DNA from: Odobenus rosmarus divergens
Lineage: Eukaryota; Chordata; Mammalia; Carnivora; Odobenidae
Reading direction: 5' to 3'
NCBI RefSeq assembly: GCF_000321225.1
Contig: NW_004450459.1
Span: 1,788,744 to 1,852,743 of the forward strand
DNA length: 64,000 bases
Made by a program: the position numbers and the translations under genes
The notes under the pieces: generated by a model
Seen by the model: only the letters and a program-made list of their open reading frames with translations
What the model was told of the DNA's origin: nothing
Databases searched by the model: none
Shown: one piece after another, positions 58,641-64,000 of the stretch
Layout of the letters: the number at the start of each line of letters is the position of its first letter
How positions within the stretch are numbered: the first letter of the stretch is position 1

Positions 58641-60920
58641 CAACCAAACTGTGGTAAATTAGCATGTTAGTTTGAAATTTGGGTAAAATTTCAGATGCCT
58701 CATAGTTCATGACAACATGACTTCATCTAGGGATAGGGATGCTCACAATTAGAAAAATCCAGTGCACTCAAGGTATAGTAAAGTGAATTTTTAAAAGGAA
58801 AATTCAGTGCTTCAAAAAGGATATAAATTGAAAATACCCCTTACCTAGTGTAAATGGAATTTTCAGGCTAGAAAAAAAATCTTAAGGGATTTTTAAATTA
58901 TATTAATGTTTAAATCCAGCTCTTTGTTTCAACCAGGGTTACTTATAAGTGTTATGCCAAAAGTTGGGCAAAATGGTGAGAATTTTGTAAAATGTGCAGA
59001 TGCCACAATATAAATAAAAAAGAAAAATACCATTTACAAGTCTTAAAAAAGAGTTTCCTTCTTTAATTTAAATGGATTTACCCACTACATTGTTTCATCA
59101 TTTATTGCTTCTTCATAATATGATAAATATTTCATTTTAAAAATCATGATTAAATATCCACTTTCCCCACTCTGGTTTCTATTTTTGCTGAGCTAAAATT
59201 TCTATCACCTTTCACATTGATTCTTAAATTTGGAGTTAAAAATTACTTCCTTGATGCTTTGAAAAGGGGGAGCAAATATATACCTAAGTGCCACTTGGCT
59301 ATAGAGAATGCTATGGTGCAGATAATATAGGATGGATAAATCCCAACGGAACTAGTTATAATTTTAATGCCACGGCATTTCAAACGATGAAACAGGGAAT
59401 CTAGAAGTCAAGTCTTGGGGGTTAAGAAGTATAATTTCTTAGGAATCAACCTGAATTGCTATATGAATTGGAGAAAGTAACCATTCCATTCCATTCTCTT
59501 TTTTTTTTTACTGTTACTATTACAAGAAATGTCATTCTTTTTCCCTCAAGGCCCAGAAATAATGTAAGAAGAAAGTCTCTCTGGGAAGTTACCAGATAAT
59601 GAGAACAGAGAAAACAAGAGCAAGAGAGTAAGAATTAAGGAGAGAGGGAAACTACATTTTGCAGGGCTGAGACTATAGGGTTTGTTCTAGAAGTGTTGCT
59701 TTATCATAGCAACATGTTCTATAATGGTCCCCCTCGAAACGGCATTAAATGACTGACAGATGACCCACTCATTTTGTAGAATGAGGGTGTAATGTACGTT
59801 AGAAAGTCTCTTATTCGAAAACAGGACTGTTGAAGAGGAACTTACCTAGCACCCTACCATTTACTTAGTTCAACAGCTCCAGTAGCATGCTCTGTTTCTT
59901 CTCTTAAAACAAAGAAATCCCAAACAAATAATATTGCCAAATATTTCCTTAATACTCTTTTTACTGTAATTTTAGCACCTCTATTTTGGAATTCTAGTAT
60001 TCATCCTTTTCAAGTTTCCTATCAGTAAGGAAGTTCAAAATTAAGGAACTGTTTTGATATATACCAGGACACTGTATTCAGATTATTGATATCATGACTT
60101 TAAATCACAATATACCTACCTTCTGGGGCTTACCCACTCATTTCGTGTCACATTGTCCAGTTTCAAAAACATCAGTGATATTTAAGGTATGTAAACAATT
60201 CCAGCAGGGCAGTTTGAAGGTATATATTAGATTGGGAAAAGTAGAAGAAATTTTCAAATAATATCACCAGCTTCAGATATACAAGTGAGATGGACATGTA
60301 GACATTACCACTCACTAAGAGCCACCTGCTACAATCAAATTAAATGAGTCAACCAGGAGAAGCAGAGCCTTTCTCCAACTCAAGACCTGGAGATGGTCCA
60401 AAGCAAGATTTCCCCTTGGCTGACTTGAAAAGGCAAGACCAAGGCAGGGTAGTCAGGTCAAGGCTCTGCTTCTAACCTTGTGGTTTGCATGCAGAAGGCT
60501 TGCAATATTCGTGTATCTTTACCTGATAAATGAAAGAGAATTTTTCAAAGGGAAATATTTTTTGGTAAAGGTTTCAAGGCGTTCTTTGCATCTGGATATA
60601 TTTTATGATATTTCCCCTACTCCATGAGAAACACTGCAATGTTGGCACAAGTGTTCCCTTCAAAGAGATCAATGACAGCTCTACAATGAAACTCTCATGG
60701 GATTTTTTTTTTACATGTCAAAGCATAGAGTCTCCTCATTTTGAGAACCAAATAATGGCCATGATAGGAATATATTTTAAAAGCTCATTTTGGTTGCTAT
60801 TAATTTTGAAACTCTACACAGAATCTAGACTTCTGTGATGTGCTCCAGCCTACTGAAGTAATGAGTCTCTTACTGGTCTGCCCTGATGACCTAAAATTAC
60901 CAACGTGACCTCACACTGAC

Positions 60921-61115
60921 CTTATTAGCACTGTTAAAAAAAACATTTGCCTTTTTTAACCAAGTTTTTCTTTCCACCATGAGCCGATCACATTCTCCTT
61001 GAAGCTGATGCAGTTTCTGGTTAGAGAGCTGTAGATGCTCTTTCTCCACGTAGCCCTTAGACAGCAGAATCCCAAGTGCATCACTCTCCAGCTTCTCAAC
61101 AGCAGAATTCCATTC
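60921..61115 (-). CDS. CCDC141: CCDC141 internal exon w1 (first in transcription order here)
   Basis: 195 nt, 65 codons, phase 0 at both ends. The peptide begins [15 protein letters not shown] and ends [12 protein letters not shown]. The acceptor is ...tgtag|GAATGG and the donor is AATAAG|gtcagt. The sequence is helical and charged, with Trp at residues 2 and 52 of the exon, consistent with the helices of a spectrin-like repeat. It matches the human stretch that begins near residue 300. The continuation (...NSANK|AFDVLG...) is in the exon at 48.7 kb, after a 12.2-kb intron. The preceding exons are outside the window. Confidence 0.95.
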
Positions 61116-62475
61116 CTACAAGAGATCACTCCAGTTTATTTTACACATCCTCCCCTTTGTAAACTCTATAAGACTCAAAGAACATTTCGATGTGTTGAAT
61201 GTGTCAGAAACCTATCCCCATATTTTCAAATCATGACGGAGTAAATGCTACATTCCAGGTTTGAGTATTAAGATGTAGAAAAAAAGGACAAAGGAAAGAG
61301 ACTAGAAAGGGAGCAGGATGATAGCAGGAAAGGAGATGGTGGTTGGGGTGTGTGACGGAAGGAGTGTCCGGTTGTCCTGAACACAAGTCACTTCCCCTTC
61401 CATTAATGCTGTCTGAAAACATACCCCCAAAATAGTCAACAGCATGTTTCATTCTCTAACTCATTGCGACCTGTTTTCATTCATTTAAATATAAGAAGTC
61501 TATATCCCACAATTCAGTCTTATTGCCAATGTGGGCAAATGTGTACAAGAAAGGAAGGGAAATCTCATATTATATGGTTGCTGTTTTTGTATGTGCCTAC
61601 ACTTAGAACTGAAATTAAGATCTGTTGTTCTCCACAAAATTAATAGCTGTTATTGTGCAGTATTCCCTCCTTCCTGACCTGAGTCTCACCTCTCAATGCT
61701 TCATTCGTAGTGGTATATAAACATTTCAGGAAAAGAAAAGAGGTAGCTTTTTACTTTTTGTTACATGAAGAAGAAAAACAGTAAGTAGAGAAGAAAGAAA
61801 ATAAAATTTGGAGTAAACTGAACATATTAACAATTTATTTAAAGGGAAATTTAAATTTCTTGCAAAAGAACTGGAGCCAGATTCAGCTTCATAAAATAAT
61901 GCTTATCTCTAACACGGCAGTCTTGTGAGTGAATTTTCTGGTACCCATCTCAGCTGAGACTGAGTGGTAATCATAGGCTGTTTGTTACAGCATCAGAAAT
62001 TTAGCGCCAAATTTCAAAAATTACAGTCTGACTCCATCCTGGCTTGTTCCCCAGGGCAAAATGTCTTGTTATTAAGTTACATTTGTTATATTATACTGTG
62101 CAAAATAAGTATAATTTTAGTGCAATTTACCACTACTATTTCCTTTCATTCATTTCAGAAGACATACTAAATGCTATGCACCTGACACCATACTAGGATA
62201 GATGGCTTGCAGAATACAAAGAAAGAATAAAATGAAGTTCTTTCCTTTAACACTATAAAACTGCTCTTTTACATCACTTTCATATATACTTACATTATCA
62301 ACTGTATGAAATATATGCTGGTCCTATAAACACATCCTGATGACTCAACTAATGGAAACAGTGAATGTGTGATTCTTCAGCTTAACTACATCAGTGGTGG
62401 TAATGGGGAATAGCACTATCGTGGCTGATCATACTCTCAGCCTTCTGAGAGAATGACCAAAAGTGGGGGGAGCGT

Positions 62476-62911
62476 TGTTAAAATCAAAAACAACTGGAGA
62501 CCAGCCCTAAAAACTGCCTGGGCAGACAAAACCAGTTTAGTCATACAAACAAATCTTAATTTAGCTTATTTTGTGAGACTGACTTGACCTGGGTCATTTC
62601 TTGTTTATGCCTCTGGAAATTATAAGCAAACCTTGAATCTTTCCCAAGGTTGATATGAGGTAAGCACTGACCAATTCCCTATCATTTAAGAAGATTCTAA
62701 TCTTATAACCAATAATTGTGAAGAGGAGGCAGTCACTGCTTCCTCACTACATAAGCTGCTTTATAATAATATGCCCCTGAGCCTTGTTCCACGTTTTGGG
62801 GTGAGTACTCCGGTGTGCAAACTGTCTTTTTGGTGTGTGCACAATAAACTTTTACTAATTACTACTTTAGTGATTCATTGGTTTTACTTCCAGTATTTAT
62901 GAACTTTGACA
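62476..62911 (+). mobile_element. Probable solo LTR, class I ERV-like
   Basis: Begins tgttaaaatcaaaaacaact and ends gaactttgaca, so TG...CA ends. It has a GT-rich R region (gggtgagtactccggtgtgc, gtctttttggtgtgtgcaca) with an aataaa signal in cacaataaacttttac. No coding sequence is attached. Family not assigned; no clear target duplication was seen. Confidence 0.45.
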
Positions 62912-63736
62912 CTCCAAATTTCTCAGTGAGTGCAAAATCAATAGGCATGAATATGGGCTACGTGATTTCTCAAGATCCTTCATTTTTAAAAGAGCTATTA
63001 GGCCCCCACTTAAAGACAGCTAAAATGTGCCATGACATTCTTTCATAAAGCACTGTAAATATCCCTCCCACTTAAAAACTATTACCTTAACCTTATCAGG
63101 AAAAAGCAAATATTTTTAAAGCAGTTAGCACCATTTCTGGCACATGTAATAGGCATTCACTAAACATTAGTCCCCTTTACATTCCATCAGTTTTATCATG
63201 GTTCACTAGCTCCCCAAAATTTGTTCTTCATGGGAATTTCTGTTTCTCAGCTCTAAAATAATGGTAGTGGAAGGATTCTCCAACCTTTATTGACCCATGT
63301 TATATATTGATCAGTATTATGGGATAAACAAAATAAAGCAGGTTTCTTTACTGTAGGCCTTCTCAGAATCTTTCATATGTTAATGTGCTTTGAGACTCCA
63401 AGCTAAAAGTGTGGTTTGAAACATTCTGGACAAACTGTTTTGACCGTCAGTGAAACCATGTGTTTACTGATCATCTCAGGGGACCAATGCTCCAGTTGGA
63501 ACAATGTTGGGAAATTCTGTTCTTGTGGCTAAAAGCAGATAAATCACCTAGAAGTTCATGGGCTTTCATAAGTCTGTCTGTGTCTTTCCTCTTTGGTTTT
63601 GTCTCTACCCCTCCAGCTACCCAACTAGTCCATTTTCTGTCTTTTGTACCCATTCTCTCATTTTCTGTTAAGATCTCTGGGGTATGAATCCTCAATGAAC
63701 TCAAGTGAAGAAACGCTTAACGTGTTAAAACAGAAT

Positions 63737-63775
63737 AAAGCAGGTAATTCTTTTTTTCCTTAAAGCAGGTAATTC
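63737..63775. repeat. Short tandem duplication at the SINE target site
   Basis: aaagcaggtaattctttt occurs at 63737 and 63762 (25-nt period) to the left of the SINE and again at 63963 to its right. Confidence 0.9.
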
Positions 63776-63960
63776 TTTTTTTTTTTTTAAAGATTTTATT
63801 TATTTATTTGACAGAGAGAGAGAGACAGAGAGAGAGAGGCAGAGGGAGAAGCGGCTTCCCGCTGAGCAGGGAGCCTGACGCGGGGCTCGATCCCAGGACT
63901 CTGGGATCATGACCTGAGCCGAAGGCAGACGCTTAACTGACTGAGCCACCCAGGCGCCCC
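63776..63960 (-). mobile_element. Carnivore tRNA-Lys SINE, GC-rich well-preserved copy
   Basis: Head ggggcgcctgggtggctcag on the minus strand at 63960, tail with ttttatttatttatttgaca. Flanked by ttaaagcaggtaattctttt at 63760-63779 and 63961-63980. Several CpG sites remain (gacgcggggctcgatccc), as in young copies. Confidence 0.94.
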
Positions 63961-64000
63961 TTAAAGCAGGTAATTCTTTTAAAAAATTGTCATTGACCAG

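Larger units (their letters stand above)
48702..60920 (-). other. CCDC141 intron between w1 and w2 (12.2 kb)
   Basis: Holds MIR and L2 remnants at 50.4, 53.7-54.8, 55.5 and 57.6 kb, a SINE (55288), a short L1 (57277), an imperfect hairpin (57977) and a possible LTR (58150-58640). Stretches 48702-50380, 50530-53650 and 58650-60920 are unassigned, apart from a small tandem repeat at 51313-51355. No exon of CCDC141 was found in it. Confidence 0.85.
1..64000 (-). other. CCDC141: CCDC141 transcription unit, internal part (15 exons, both ends outside the window)
   Basis: Fifteen minus-strand exons join into one open frame of 2454 nt. The peptide is rich in Leu, Glu, Lys and Gln, with regularly spaced Trp residues, as expected for spectrin-like three-helix repeats and coiled coils. 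Diagnostic stretches that match the CCDC141 protein as I remember it include [48 protein letters not shown]-type [26 protein letters not shown] and [13 protein letters not shown]. From the literature, CCDC141/CAMDI is a cytoplasmic protein that binds DISC1 and myosin II and supports migration of cortical and GnRH neurons; it is also expressed in heart. In other mammals it lies between SESTD1 and TTN; neither neighbour is visible here. Nothing in view is broken: no frameshift, stop or lost splice site. Confidence 0.97.
61116..64000 (-). other. CCDC141 intron upstream of exon w1 (partial)
   Basis: 2.9 kb in view. Holds a possible solo LTR (62476-62911) and a SINE at the right edge (63776-63960). 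The rest is unassigned. The previous coding exon is outside the window. Confidence 0.8.

Noticed and set aside
1..64000. CRISPR arrays, operons, phage or other prokaryotic systems
   Set aside because: Spliced exons, SINEs and LINEs show vertebrate nuclear DNA; no regularly spaced repeats or prokaryotic gene arrangement is present.

Overview
The window is nuclear DNA from a placental mammal, almost certainly a caniform carnivore of the arctoid group (bear, pinniped or mustelid type). The main evidence is 14 dispersed copies of a tRNA-Lys-type carnivore SINE whose head reads like ggggcgcctgggtggctcag and whose tail ends in (AAATA)n and AATCTT. The body matches my memory of the arctoid SINEC type rather than the domestic-dog SINEC_Cf type. 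Carnivore-type L1 3' ends, MIR, L2, a MaLR LTR and old DNA transposons fill the rest.

Only one gene is visible. The minus strand carries 15 consecutive internal coding exons of CCDC141 (coiled-coil domain containing 141, also called CAMDI). Transcription runs from high to low coordinates. The exons lie at 61115-60921, 48701-48529, 35154-35013, 33272-33153, 31465-31274, 25784-25605, 22784-22605, 22015-21890, 18705-18517, 17442-17263, 15490-15341, 6749-6609, 5861-5673, 4295-4112 and 1112-1000. Every exon has AG/GT borders, the reading phases join without error, and the joined reading frame is 2454 nt (818 codons) without a stop. By my memory of the human protein this covers about residues 300 to 1120 of about 1530. 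The first exons (N-terminus, promoter) lie beyond 64000 and the last exons (C-terminal part with the Ig-like domain) lie before position 1.

Layout from left to right: 1-6749 holds the four most 3' exons in view, with a MIR/MaLR/L2 cluster at 1.7-3.1 kb. 6750-15340 is an 8.6-kb intron with four SINEs. 15341-25784 is exon-dense and carries layered L1 insertions and an ancient CR1/L3-like LINE. 25785-35154 holds three exons separated by old repeats. 35155-48528 (13.4 kb) and 48702-60920 (12.2 kb) are two large introns made mostly of unique sequence and old repeats. 61116-64000 is the part of the next upstream intron that is in view.

No RNA gene, CRISPR array, second gene or novel system is supported. 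The notable non-coding items are two independent L1 insertions that share the same 5' truncation point, a perfect 14-bp hairpin with a GAAA loop, an L1 fragment that begins about 10 nt from a splice donor, and a Tigger-like transposon that splits a MIR. Repeat families are named from recalled consensus motifs, so family names are less certain than the exon calls.
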